Shown here piece after piece: positions 26,590 to 34,817 of a DNA stretch of 64,000 nucleotides. The DNA lies in NCBI GenBank assembly GCA_900769985.1, contig CAAGIS010000115.1:1-64000 (forward strand). The letters are read 5' to 3'. The stretch is from Spirochaetia bacterium. Lineage in GTDB: Bacteria > Spirochaetota > Spirochaetia > Treponematales > Treponemataceae. Below the pieces are notes generated by a model that worked only from the letters and a program-made list of their open reading frames with translations, was not told the origin of the DNA and did not search any database. A program made the position numbers and the translations under genes. How positions within the stretch are numbered: the first letter of the stretch is position 1; each line of letters starts with the position of its first letter.

Positions 26590-28490
26590 ACTCTTTCCTC
26601 TACTGAAAATTTATTATTATCAAACGGAATCATTTTATAAACCAATGAATTATTGCCGTTAATATCCGCCAGAACTCCCTCAAAAAGACAGCCTGTAAAA
26701 CTGCGGCAATAAACAAGCGCATCTTCGGAAATAAGCATATCAGACTCAATGTCTTTGTTTTTTGAACATATCAAAAGCGCCTGTACAAGCACATCTGAAC
26801 ATGCAACGGAACTCATATTCTTGCTGTTCCCCATAAAACCGACAGCAACTTTTCCGCAGTGAATCCCAATCTGAATTTTTGGCAAAACTGATATTTTATT
26901 ATTATAATTCAACAAAACACTTTTTGTCCTCTTCTGAATTTCCAGCGCACACCGGCACACAGCATCAGTATGCTCAGGAAAAATTATAACAACACCAAAA
27001 TTCAAATATGCCGAAATAAAACCACCGTTTTCACTAACGACATTTGCAATATTCTCATAATACTTTGAAAGCATATAAAACTTTCCTTCTTTACTAAAAA
27101 TACTTTCAAGACTCTCAAAATTACGTATATCAGCTATCAAAATCATCGCTTCACAAGTCGAGTTATCACCTGGCTCAATTTCTTTTGATTTTTCAACTTG
27201 CAGACAATTTATAACCTGCTTCGGAATAAACCGCGTATAAGAAAGGTTAAGACTCTCGTAAACATTGAGCATTTTTCTTATTCTGTCAGATTCAAAATCA
27301 CGCTTAATTCCTGCAAGCATAGTCTGCGTAAAAGCAAAAAGCATTATCGACAGCTTGAATAGCGTAACACCTTTGTTTCCTTCAGGTCTCGACTGAGCAA
27401 AAACAAGTCCGTATGCTGCACTCAAAAGCATTGCAATAATTATAAAAATATTAAGTGAATAAATATAATCCGGCTCTTTTTTATTCTTCTGGATAATGCA
27501 GCAAAGATAAATCGACATTATATAAAGCGCAAGCATAAAATAACCAATAATATTGCTTACAACTGGCATCGGCAAAACGGCTATCAATAACGGAATCAAA
27601 AAATCAATGATTATGGCGACTATGTTCCATTTAAATTTAATGCCGTATAAATTTACCGCATACAGATTATATAATGGAATAATAAGCGCAAGCGAAGTCA
27701 GCGTAATTTTAAAAGCAAGTGCAATTTTTATTTCTACAAGAAAATATCCGATTAACGAAAAATCAAGCGAACAGACAACAACAATCAAATCAAGACAAAG
27801 CAGAATAAGAAATAAAAGCATTTTCTGATTACTGTTCAAAATAAAAATCAAAAGATTATAAAACGCAAGCAGAAGAAGAACACCGGCAATCAAAATTTCA
27901 AAAGCAATCTGTTTGAGCATATACTGTTTCATAAAATGCTCTTCTGCAAATTTCGGCACTAAAAGAATTCCACCGCGCGAAAGCTCATGATTTGAAACAT
28001 GAAAGACAAAATCAAGAATTCCGTTTTTATCAGACATAAAACTGACGAGAGTATAATTACGGTTTGCTTTTTTTCCTTTGTTTTCTGCTGAAAGTGTATT
28101 GCAGTTATAAACCTGTTTACCATTTACATATAAATCTGCACAAGTATAAATGCTTTTGTAAAGTGTAATTGCATACATCGTTTCAGGCTTTAAATTTTGT
28201 ACGCGGCAATGATATGTCGCAAAACCTTTTTTTGATTCTATTTCATAAGGCAGCGAAACCTGCTTGCCGTCAAACCAATCAAGATTTATATCAACAGTCC
28301 TATCGTTTTCATAAAAAACAACAGGACTAAGAAACTTACTTTCAAAAAAATCCCATTTGCAATTCAACAAAACATAATGATTTTCAGGATATAAAGAATT
28401 TTCTACAAAAATTTCCGATTTTTCAGTTTGAGAAAATAATAAAAAAGATATAAATAATAAATTTATAAAAAGTAAAATTTTTCGTTTCAT
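26586..28490 (-). CDS. 7TMR-DISM receptor with degenerate class III cyclase domain (first of pair)
   Basis: A 634-residue paralogue of the next gene with the same plan: signal peptide (1-20), extracellular sensor with SLPYEIESKKGFATYHCRV near residue 78, seven membrane segments (about 195-400) and a cyclase fold (about 450-610). Here the first metal motif is kept (LIADIRNFES), but the second is lost (AYLNFGVVIIF in place of a GD pair) and the catalytic Asn and Arg positions of VNxAxR are both leucine-like in SDVLVQALLI. It is again unlikely to make cAMP by itself. With the downstream gene it could form a heteromeric sensor. Upstream lies an 11-base direct repeat and a small inverted repeat that may be operators. 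Confidence 0.82.
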   Translation of the reverse strand: MKRKILLFINLLFISFLLFSQTEKSEIFVENSLYPENHYVLLNCKWDFFESKFLSPVVFYENDRTVDINLDWFDGKQVSLPYEIESKKGFATYHCRVQNLKPETMYAITLYKSIYTCADLYVNGKQVYNCNTLSAENKGKKANRNYTLVSFMSDKNGILDFVFHVSNHELSRGGILLVPKFAEEHFMKQYMLKQIAFEILIAGVLLLLAFYNLLIFILNSNQKMLLFLILLCLDLIVVVCSLDFSLIGYFLVEIKIALAFKITLTSLALIIPLYNLYAVNLYGIKFKWNIVAIIIDFLIPLLIAVLPMPVVSNIIGYFMLALYIMSIYLCCIIQKNKKEPDYIYSLNIFIIIAMLLSAAYGLVFAQSRPEGNKGVTLFKLSIMLFAFTQTMLAGIKRDFESDRIRKMLNVYESLNLSYTRFIPKQVINCLQVEKSKEIEPGDNSTCEAMILIADIRNFESLESIFSKEGKFYMLSKYYENIANVVSENGGFISAYLNFGVVIIFPEHTDAVCRCALEIQKRTKSVLLNYNNKISVLPKIQIGIHCGKVAVGFMGNSKNMSSVACSDVLVQALLICSKNKDIESDMLISEDALVYCRSFTGCLFEGVLADINGNNSLVYKMIPFDNNKFSVEERV

Positions 28491-28539
28491 TTATATTAAT
28501 TTATTATAACTCAAAATTCCTATTCGTGCATTCTTTTTA

Positions 28540-28576
28540 AACATTATTGTGCAACATTATTGTACAAGTTCTTGTA
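28540..28576. promoter_or_regulatory. Direct and inverted repeats upstream of the receptor pair
   Basis: AACATTATTGT occurs twice (28540-28550 and 28553-28563), two bases apart, and is followed by the inverted repeat TACAAG-TT-CTTGTA (28563-28576). On the minus strand they sit about 50 to 85 bases upstream of the receptor start codon at 28490, with a TATAAT-like element between, so they could be a regulator-binding site. Confidence 0.4.
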
Positions 28577-28596
28577 TTTTCTATAAACAATTCATC

Positions 28597-29553
28597 TTAT
28601 TTTACAAACTGAGTCAACTCGGGGTGATATTCAAAGTGCATATTATCCCAAACCGCCCAGTTGCCGCCCCAGATAAAGCCTTCTTCCAAAAAAATCCCGA
28701 TAACTTCTTTCGGCGGCATCCAGCGCTCGGAAAGCGGAATCAGCATCCAGTTCTGGTTGCCTTTGTTTTTTTCAAATCCCCAGTAAATTATTTTTTTACC
28801 CCAGCGCTTAGGAAGAATATCTATTGCAATTCCGTGACTATGAAAAGAACGCGTATTTGAATCCCGAATTTCGCGCCAGTTATACGATTCGCAGCTGTAA
28901 AGTTCTTCAAGAAAATTCTTAACATCTTTGTTTTTCTGACTTAAAGAATTTATTTTTTCTTCAACGCGTTTAAGCGGTTCCTTTAAATATTCGTGAACGT
29001 TTACATTCCTGTTTAAAAATTGAATTTGCTTAATATGCTGCTCAGTTGATTTTCTGGTAGAAGTATCATAAATCGCATTAAAAATATATTTTGACGACAC
29101 TTTACCGTTTTTTCGGTTTTCACTTGAACCAAAGTTTTTAATCCGTTCTGCTTGCTCTTTAGAAAAAGTTGCCGGATCAAGTATTTCATTTTTATAAGGA
29201 GTAATGACACGCCAGTATTTGTCCTTATTTTCAAGTTCCGATTCAGGCAGGTAAAGTCCGCCCGCCCAATAAAAAATCTGCGACTTCCCGTAATTCGTCA
29301 CCTTAATAAGCCAGTCTTTTTTTTCTTTGCTGTAATCAAGCGCAAACTGAACGTCAGGATATGCTTTCTGCCAGATTTTTATTTCTTCTTTTACAGAAAG
29401 ATTTGTTACTGACCAGGGCGGTTCATTTTCCTGTTTTTCTTTGTTTTTTACTTCATGCTGAATTTTGTCAGGCTCATTTTTCGATTCATCTTTTCCCAGC
29501 ATCAAAAAACAAACCTGACAAATAATAACAGCCGTTAATAATTTCTTTTTCAT
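28597..29553 (-). CDS. Exported M15 (VanY/L-Ala-D-Glu type) peptidase
   Basis: A predicted periplasmic zinc peptidase acting on peptidoglycan peptides. After a signal peptide (residues 1-20) and a Lys/Glu-rich linker, the C-terminal domain carries the M15 zinc motifs: SHGIAIDI near residue 232 (the SxHxxGxAxD pattern shortened to FHSHGIAIDI) and WDNMHFEY near residue 306, with the intervening GFIWGGNW. Total 318 residues. The N-terminal part (about 40-220) has no family I recognise and is longer than in simple VanY proteins. It starts three bases after the stop of the IMP cyclohydrolase gene, so the two are coupled. No ribosome site is visible, consistent with coupling. Confidence 0.82.
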   Translation of the reverse strand: MKKKLLTAVIICQVCFLMLGKDESKNEPDKIQHEVKNKEKQENEPPWSVTNLSVKEEIKIWQKAYPDVQFALDYSKEKKDWLIKVTNYGKSQIFYWAGGLYLPESELENKDKYWRVITPYKNEILDPATFSKEQAERIKNFGSSENRKNGKVSSKYIFNAIYDTSTRKSTEQHIKQIQFLNRNVNVHEYLKEPLKRVEEKINSLSQKNKDVKNFLEELYSCESYNWREIRDSNTRSFHSHGIAIDILPKRWGKKIIYWGFEKNKGNQNWMLIPLSERWMPPKEVIGIFLEEGFIWGGNWAVWDNMHFEYHPELTQFVK

Positions 29554-29556
29554 AAA

Positions 29557-30270
29557 TTATTTATTTTTATTTACAATCCTTGTTTCTGTTTTGCCTGTTG
29601 AAATTTCAATGTATCTTACAAAAAGAGAAACTTTATTTTCACTGTTCAGGCTGTTCCAGATTGAATCTGTAAGTTCGTCAATATTACCTTTTAATTCTAC
29701 AGGTGTAGGTTCGCCTTCATAACTCGGCAGTGGATTTCCGTCCTTTACATAAGTATGAATGAACCGTCCGATTCCAGCTTTTGGATTTTCATAAGAAAAA
29801 ACATAACGGTTACAGCCCGAATCATCACCATTATCGCTTTTTAAAATCGAAAGTGAAATTGCGTACTTTCCGTTTTCAATTTCCATCAATCCAGAAATTC
29901 TCGGCGTAAAATTAGGAGAATCAGGTTCAAATTCCCTGCACCGCAATGACTGCTCAAATGTCAGTCCTTTTTTCATTCCGTCGTAAACAGTGTCTGTCTG
30001 GTCACCGTTTGTTACAATCGTCTTGTTATCCAATACGCGCACAGGTGCATAAATAATAAGACTCGGATCTTTTAACTTTGCAGGGTCAAAAGCCTGTGTC
30101 CTGATTCCTTCACCGTCTTCGACAAAAACACGATTGCGACTGTTTTCGCTGCGCCCCATAATAAAATATGCGGCTATTGCTTTTGTTCCGTCTTCTGAAC
30201 GTCCTAAAATAATTCCGCGTCCAGGATATTCATTATTCTCAAGTTCTGATTTTATTGAAACAGTTTTCAT
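29557..30270 (-). CDS. purO: IMP cyclohydrolase, archaeal PurO type
   Basis: Closes the ring of FAICAR to make IMP, the last step of purine synthesis. The protein matches the PurO-type family and not the PurH bifunctional enzyme: YPGRGIILGRSEDG near residue 16, YFIMGRSENSRNRVF near residue 36 and SLFVRYIEISTG at the end. Length is 237 residues. Similar bacterial proteins exist, mostly in clostridia and spirochaetes as far as I recall. No other purine gene is adjacent; the next gene in the transcript is an M15 peptidase. A terminator separates it from the upstream ppdK. Confidence 0.82.
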   Translation of the reverse strand: MKTVSIKSELENNEYPGRGIILGRSEDGTKAIAAYFIMGRSENSRNRVFVEDGEGIRTQAFDPAKLKDPSLIIYAPVRVLDNKTIVTNGDQTDTVYDGMKKGLTFEQSLRCREFEPDSPNFTPRISGLMEIENGKYAISLSILKSDNGDDSGCNRYVFSYENPKAGIGRFIHTYVKDGNPLPSYEGEPTPVELKGNIDELTDSIWNSLNSENKVSLFVRYIEISTGKTETRIVNKNK

Positions 30271-30285
30271 TTTTTTCCCTGAAAC

Positions 30286-30322
30286 AAAAAAGGTCTGTCG
30301 AAAATACGGCAGACCTTTTTTT
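30286..30322 (-). terminator. Terminator of ppdK
   Basis: On the plus strand AAAAAAGGTCTGTCG and CGGCAGACCTTTTTTT form a stem with one non-Watson-Crick pair and a six-base loop. It follows the ppdK stop by 16 bases on the minus strand and precedes the IMP cyclohydrolase start. Confidence 0.87.
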
Positions 30323-30337
30323 ATAGTTATTTAACTA

Positions 30338-33175
30338 TTATTTTTTTGTTGTTTTTTTAGCTGCTGGCTTTTTTGCTACTGGAGCTTTCTTTTCTGCTGT
30401 TTTAGCAACAGGAGCTTTTTTTGCAGCTGCTGGTTTCTTTGCAGCAGGCTTCTTAGCAGGAGCTTTCTTTGCAGCAGGTTTTTTAGCTGCTTTGTCAGCA
30501 AGTACTGCCTGTGCAGCAGCAAGACGTGCGATAGGAACACGGAACGGAGAACAAGAAACATAGTTAAGTCCTGCTTCATAACAGAATTTAATAGATTCCG
30601 GATCACCACCATGTTCACCACAAATACCACAATGGAAGTCAGGTTTTACGCTGCGTGCTTTTTCAACTGCCATCTTGATGAGTGCACCAACACCATTCTT
30701 GTCGAGTGTCTTGAACGGATCATCTTCAAGAATATTGCGTGAATAGTATGCATCAAGGAATTTAGCAGCATCATCACGGCTGTAACCAAATGTCATCTGT
30801 GTAAGGTCATTTGTACCAAAGCTATAGAAGTCAGCACTCTTAACAACCTGATCAGAGAGAAGAGCAGCACGAGGAATTTCAATCATTGTACCGATGTTAA
30901 CATTAACTTTAACACCTTTTTCTTTCTGAACGCGAGCAATAACAGCTTCACATTCTGAACGGATTGTTGCCAATTCGTTTGGTTCACCAACGATAGGAAT
31001 CATGATATTCGGCTGGCATTTAATTCCTGCTTTCTGACATTCAATAGCTGCAAGAACAACAGCTTCTGTCTGCATTTCAAAAATTTCAGGATATGTAATT
31101 GCAAGACGGCATCCGCGATGACCCATCATCGGGTTAGATTCGTGAAGTGCATTGAATCTTGCTTCAAGTGTAGAAGCATCAACTTTTACACCCTGATCTT
31201 TAAGAATTTTTACTACTTCGTTAAGGCTTGCCTTGTCTTTTGGAGTAAACTCATGAAGAGGTGGGTCAAGGAAGCGAATAATTACAGGATGACCTTTCAT
31301 AGCCTTAAAAATTCCAACAAAGTCTTTCTTCTGAAGTGGAAGAATATCAGCAAGTGCTTTTTCGCGAATTTCTTTTGTATCAGAAGCAATCATTGCCTGG
31401 AAATAAGGAAGTTTTGCAGGATCAAAGAACATATGTTCTGTACGGCAAAGACCGATTCCTTCAGCTCCGAATCTAAATGCATTTTCTGCATCAACAGGCT
31501 GGTCACCATTAGCACGAACGCCAAATCCTTTGATTTTTGCGCCAACTGACGGTGTACGAACTGAGTTGTTGCGGATTTCATCACACCAACCGAGGAATGT
31601 ATCAAGTTCTTTAGAAAGAGTTGCAGGTTCTGTTGTTACCTGTCCTGCATATACAAATCCTGTTGAGCCATCAATAGAAAGGTAATCACCTTCTTTATAT
31701 TTTTTACCATCAATGCTGATTGTCTTTGAATCAAGGAATTTGATGGCTTCAACACCGCAGACACAAGGAGTTCCCATACCGCGAGCTACTACGGCAGCGT
31801 GAGAAGTACGTCCACCAGTTGCAGTCAAAATACCCTGAGAAGCAACCATTCCGGCAATGTCATCTGGAGAAGTTTCTTTGCGAACCAAAAGAACTTTCTT
31901 TCCTGCTTTGTTCCATTCTTCTGCTTCTGCAGCTGTAAATACAATCTGACCACAAGCAGCACCAGGAGATGCGTTAAGACCAGATGCAACTTTTACTGCA
32001 TTTGCAAGAGCTGCTTTGTTGAAAGTAGGGTGCAAAAGCTGGTCGATGTGCTGTGGTTCAACACGGTTGATAGCCATTTCTTTTGTAATAAGTTTTTCAG
32101 CTACCATGTCTACAGCCATCTTAACGGCAGCAGCACCTGTACGTTTACCGTTGCGGCACTGGAGCATATAAAGTTTACCCTGCTGGATAGTAAATTCCAT
32201 ATCCTGCATGTCTTTATAATGTTTTTCAAGATTATTGCGGATTTTTACGAGTTCAGCATAAATTTTTGGATTTTCTTTTTCAAGTTCAACCATATCTTTT
32301 GGTGTACGGATACCTGCAACAACGTCTTCACCCTGTGCATTAATAAGGTATTCACCATAGAACTTGTTTTCACCTGTAGAAGCGTTACGGCTGAAACATA
32401 CACCAGTACCAGAGTCATTACCCATGTTACCGAATACCATTGCCATAACAGTTACAGCTGTTCCTTTAAGTCCTTTGATTGCATTCAATTCGCGATATTT
32501 AATGGCACGTGGATTCATCCATGAACCAAATACTGCATCGATAGCATGCCACATCTGTTTTACAGGATCCTGAGGGAAATCAGTACCAGTAGATTTTTTG
32601 TAAAGAACTTTGTACTTAGCTACGATTTCCTGCAATTCAGCAGTATCGAGTTCTGTATCAAGTTTTTTTCCTTTGTGTGATTTTACTTCGTCGATGATTT
32701 CTTCAAATTTGTCATGATCAACACCCATTGCAACATCACCGAACATCTGAATAAAGCGGCGGTATGCATCCCATGCAAAACGAGGGTTGTCAGTTTTCTT
32801 TGCAAGACCTTCTACTGATTTGTCGTTAAGACCGAGGTTGAGGATTGTATCCATCATACCAGGCATTGATACTGCAGCACCTGAGCGAACAGATACCAAG
32901 AGAGGATCGTTAGGATCGCCAAGCTTTTTACCAAAAGCTTTTTCCAATTTTGCAAGATTCTTTGCAACAGCGTCTTTAAGACCTTCTGGGTATTTTCTGT
33001 TGTTGTCATAAAACATCTTACAAACATCTGTTGAAATTGTAAATCCAGGAGGAACTGGAACGCCAATGTTTGTCATTTCAGCAAGGTTAGCGCCTTTTCC
33101 ACCAAGTTCGGCACGCATGTCAGCGTTACCTTCAGCTTTTCCGTTTCCGAAAAAGTAAACTAATTTGTTTGCCAT
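30338..33175 (-). CDS. ppdK: Pyruvate, phosphate dikinase with histone-H1-like C-terminal tail
   Basis: Interconverts pyruvate, ATP and phosphate with PEP, AMP and pyrophosphate in central metabolism. The nucleotide-binding N-terminal domain has GGKGANLAEM near residue 26 and SVRSGAAVSMPGMMDT near residue 95; the phosphohistidine swivel is TGGRTSHAAVVAR; the PEP domain carries GTNDLTQMTFG and ICGEHGGDP. After the normal end of the enzyme (about residue 894) comes a tail of about 51 residues made almost wholly of Lys, Ala and Pro (repeated KKPAAKK and KKAPVA units), like bacterial H1-type proteins. Total 945 residues. A perfect consensus promoter and GGAG precede it, and a strong terminator follows: a highly expressed single-gene unit. 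Confidence 0.96.
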   Translation of the reverse strand: MANKLVYFFGNGKAEGNADMRAELGGKGANLAEMTNIGVPVPPGFTISTDVCKMFYDNNRKYPEGLKDAVAKNLAKLEKAFGKKLGDPNDPLLVSVRSGAAVSMPGMMDTILNLGLNDKSVEGLAKKTDNPRFAWDAYRRFIQMFGDVAMGVDHDKFEEIIDEVKSHKGKKLDTELDTAELQEIVAKYKVLYKKSTGTDFPQDPVKQMWHAIDAVFGSWMNPRAIKYRELNAIKGLKGTAVTVMAMVFGNMGNDSGTGVCFSRNASTGENKFYGEYLINAQGEDVVAGIRTPKDMVELEKENPKIYAELVKIRNNLEKHYKDMQDMEFTIQQGKLYMLQCRNGKRTGAAAVKMAVDMVAEKLITKEMAINRVEPQHIDQLLHPTFNKAALANAVKVASGLNASPGAACGQIVFTAAEAEEWNKAGKKVLLVRKETSPDDIAGMVASQGILTATGGRTSHAAVVARGMGTPCVCGVEAIKFLDSKTISIDGKKYKEGDYLSIDGSTGFVYAGQVTTEPATLSKELDTFLGWCDEIRNNSVRTPSVGAKIKGFGVRANGDQPVDAENAFRFGAEGIGLCRTEHMFFDPAKLPYFQAMIASDTKEIREKALADILPLQKKDFVGIFKAMKGHPVIIRFLDPPLHEFTPKDKASLNEVVKILKDQGVKVDASTLEARFNALHESNPMMGHRGCRLAITYPEIFEMQTEAVVLAAIECQKAGIKCQPNIMIPIVGEPNELATIRSECEAVIARVQKEKGVKVNVNIGTMIEIPRAALLSDQVVKSADFYSFGTNDLTQMTFGYSRDDAAKFLDAYYSRNILEDDPFKTLDKNGVGALIKMAVEKARSVKPDFHCGICGEHGGDPESIKFCYEAGLNYVSCSPFRVPIARLAAAQAVLADKAAKKPAAKKAPAKKPAAKKPAAAKKAPVAKTAEKKAPVAKKPAAKKTTKK

Positions 33176-33216
33176 TGATTTAACTCCGTTATAGGTTAAA
33201 GGATATGAATAATAAA

Positions 33217-33245
33217 ATTATAAATAGAATACATTGTAGTGTCAA
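33217..33245 (-). promoter_or_regulatory. Perfect consensus sigma-70 promoter of ppdK
   Basis: On the minus strand TTGACA (33245-33240) and TATAAT (33222-33217) are separated by exactly 17 bases. The start codon at 33175 leaves a leader of about 35 bases that carries GGAG. Confidence 0.85.
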
Positions 33246-33331
33246 TGAATTCTTTATCGTCTTTTTCTATAATATGTTATTTTATATTTTAGAAGTAACT
33301 TAAAAAATGAAAATACACTGCAAATAAAAGC

Positions 33332-33742
33332 CTACATTCCTGAAAGCTGTTCTTTTACGGTATAAAGTTTTTTCTTTAACTGCTTGACTTGATTCAGGCT
33401 GCTCATAATTTTGCTTGTCATATAAGCATCGACAAAAGCTCCATCAAAAACAAAATCTGCAAAAGTTGCAAAACCAGAAATGTTCATTTTGTAATCAACC
33501 GGAATATTAATATTGCCTAGTTCATAACTTAGTCTCTGCAAAAGAGAATTTATTGCATCCATTGTCGTGCTTGCTTTACTAAGTTTATGATGCTTGAATA
33601 AATCTACAAAAGTTCCGCCGCCAAATACATCAATAAAACTCCAGTTCCGCGCACTTTTAAATTGAGATTCTGCTTTTTCAACAAGTGGAATTAATTCATT
33701 GATTATATTGATTGCATTATTTACTGCTACATTGTTATTCAT
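33332..33742 (-). CDS. Hypothetical protein with central glycine-aromatic motif
   Basis: The product has 136 residues and no signal peptide. Predicted helices flank a central motif NWSFIDVFGGGTFVDLFKHH (residues about 33-52); a second related stretch, GFATFADFVFDGAFVDAY, occurs at about residues 90-107, so the protein may have two similar halves. The C-terminus is a Lys-rich amphipathic helix. I do not recognise the family. The ATG follows AGAGAG and a 13-base hairpin. It lies downstream of the YD-repeat-like gene on the same strand. Confidence 0.7.
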   Translation of the reverse strand: MNNNVAVNNAINIINELIPLVEKAESQFKSARNWSFIDVFGGGTFVDLFKHHKLSKASTTMDAINSLLQRLSYELGNINIPVDYKMNISGFATFADFVFDGAFVDAYMTSKIMSSLNQVKQLKKKLYTVKEQLSGM

Positions 33743-33756
33743 ATTTCTCTCTATTA

Positions 33757-33790
33757 GGACATCTCTAAAATAACCAGTTTAGAGATGCCC
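33757..33790 (-). promoter_or_regulatory. Hairpin just upstream of a ribosome-binding site
   Basis: GGACATCTCTAAA (33757-33769) pairs with TTTAGAGATGCCC (33778-33790) with one mismatch and an eight-base loop. On the minus strand it ends about a dozen bases before the AGAGAG of the 136-residue gene and is not followed by a T-run. Confidence 0.45.
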
Positions 33791-33824
33791 TTGAAAACTT
33801 TAATTAGCCTGAAATAAGAAAGCT

Positions 33825-34661
33825 TTAATATTGATAAGTAAAATCTGATATTCCGACAAGTTCATTTACAGTCGTACCAAATTTTTTTGCAATGCTGTAT
33901 GTCGTTATCTTAGCCACATTTCCGCGCGAATCATATTTATAAAACTGACGCATAGTCAAAACTTTAGATGCTGAATATGTTGCAATTTCCGTCAAAGTAT
34001 TTTTTTCATCATATCTAAAAAGTTCTCTTTTTAAAATTGTAGTTCCATCGCTATCAAAATAAGTTATTTCCTGAATTTTATTTATGTCGTTGTATTTAAA
34101 AACTTTTTTTGATTCAAGCGAACCGTTTGCATAATACGAATAAGATTCCGTATTAAGATTTTTTTCATCGTAAACAAAAATGTTCTTCCAGATTAAAGCG
34201 CCGTTACCGTTGTAAAAAGTTTCGTCTACGCAGTTTGTTCCCTGATATTTAAAAATTGATTTACTACAAAGATTGTTTTTTCCGTCGTATTCAGATTCTT
34301 CAATTTTCAATCCATTTGAATCATAAGTATTTACGACTTTCCATATAACATTTTCAGAATCATCGTAACCAGTCTGTTCAACTATTCTGCCTTTTGAATC
34401 ATAACTGTAAACAACTTTATCAACAATTTTTCCGTCAACAGAAAGTTCAGAGTTTTCAACTTCCTGACCAAAATTATTAAAGATGTGCTGATACTTTGCA
34501 TTCGGTGTCCTAAAATATTCACCAAATTTTGAAGCAATCGTGTAATCTGTTTTTATATAACTTTTAACACCACTTGCAGGCGCAAGAAATGCCGTCGCAT
34601 CAAATGCAAAAGCACAAAGCCCAAGACAAAAAGTTATTACACAAGAAAAAAATTTTTTCAT
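33825..34661 (-). CDS. Exported YD-repeat-like protein
   Basis: A 278-residue exported protein. A signal peptide ends near residue 19 (LGLCAFAFD). The body, from about residue 65 to 260, has roughly nine imperfect repeats of about 21 residues built around a YDxxGxxxExxxY core (for example YDSKGRIVEQTGYD, YDSNGLKIEESEYD, YDEKNTLTEIATYS), which resembles YD/RHS-type or similar beta-strand repeats. There is no lipobox, toxin domain or RHS core cleavage motif, so it is more likely a small periplasmic or surface repeat protein than a polymorphic toxin. It is divergent from the ABC gene, with 147 bases of promoter region between. Confidence 0.78.
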   Translation of the reverse strand: MKKFFSCVITFCLGLCAFAFDATAFLAPASGVKSYIKTDYTIASKFGEYFRTPNAKYQHIFNNFGQEVENSELSVDGKIVDKVVYSYDSKGRIVEQTGYDDSENVIWKVVNTYDSNGLKIEESEYDGKNNLCSKSIFKYQGTNCVDETFYNGNGALIWKNIFVYDEKNLNTESYSYYANGSLESKKVFKYNDINKIQEITYFDSDGTTILKRELFRYDEKNTLTEIATYSASKVLTMRQFYKYDSRGNVAKITTYSIAKKFGTTVNELVGISDFTYQY

Positions 34662-34817
34662 AAAACCTCCGAACTGTTAAGTTCAATTTTTTAAACTATA
34701 ACACATATATCGGAAAAAACCAAAATTTGCTTTAAGTGTTTGCCACCGTACAATGAATTTATTTTAAAATATCGACTTTTGAGCGCTTAAAGTGATATAG
34801 TATTTTAGGTGAAAAAC

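Noticed and set aside
31799..32524. Plus-strand open frame of 241 codons within ppdK
   Set aside because: Antisense shadow of a strongly conserved gene; Cys/Ser/Phe-rich composition is an artefact of the reverse frame.
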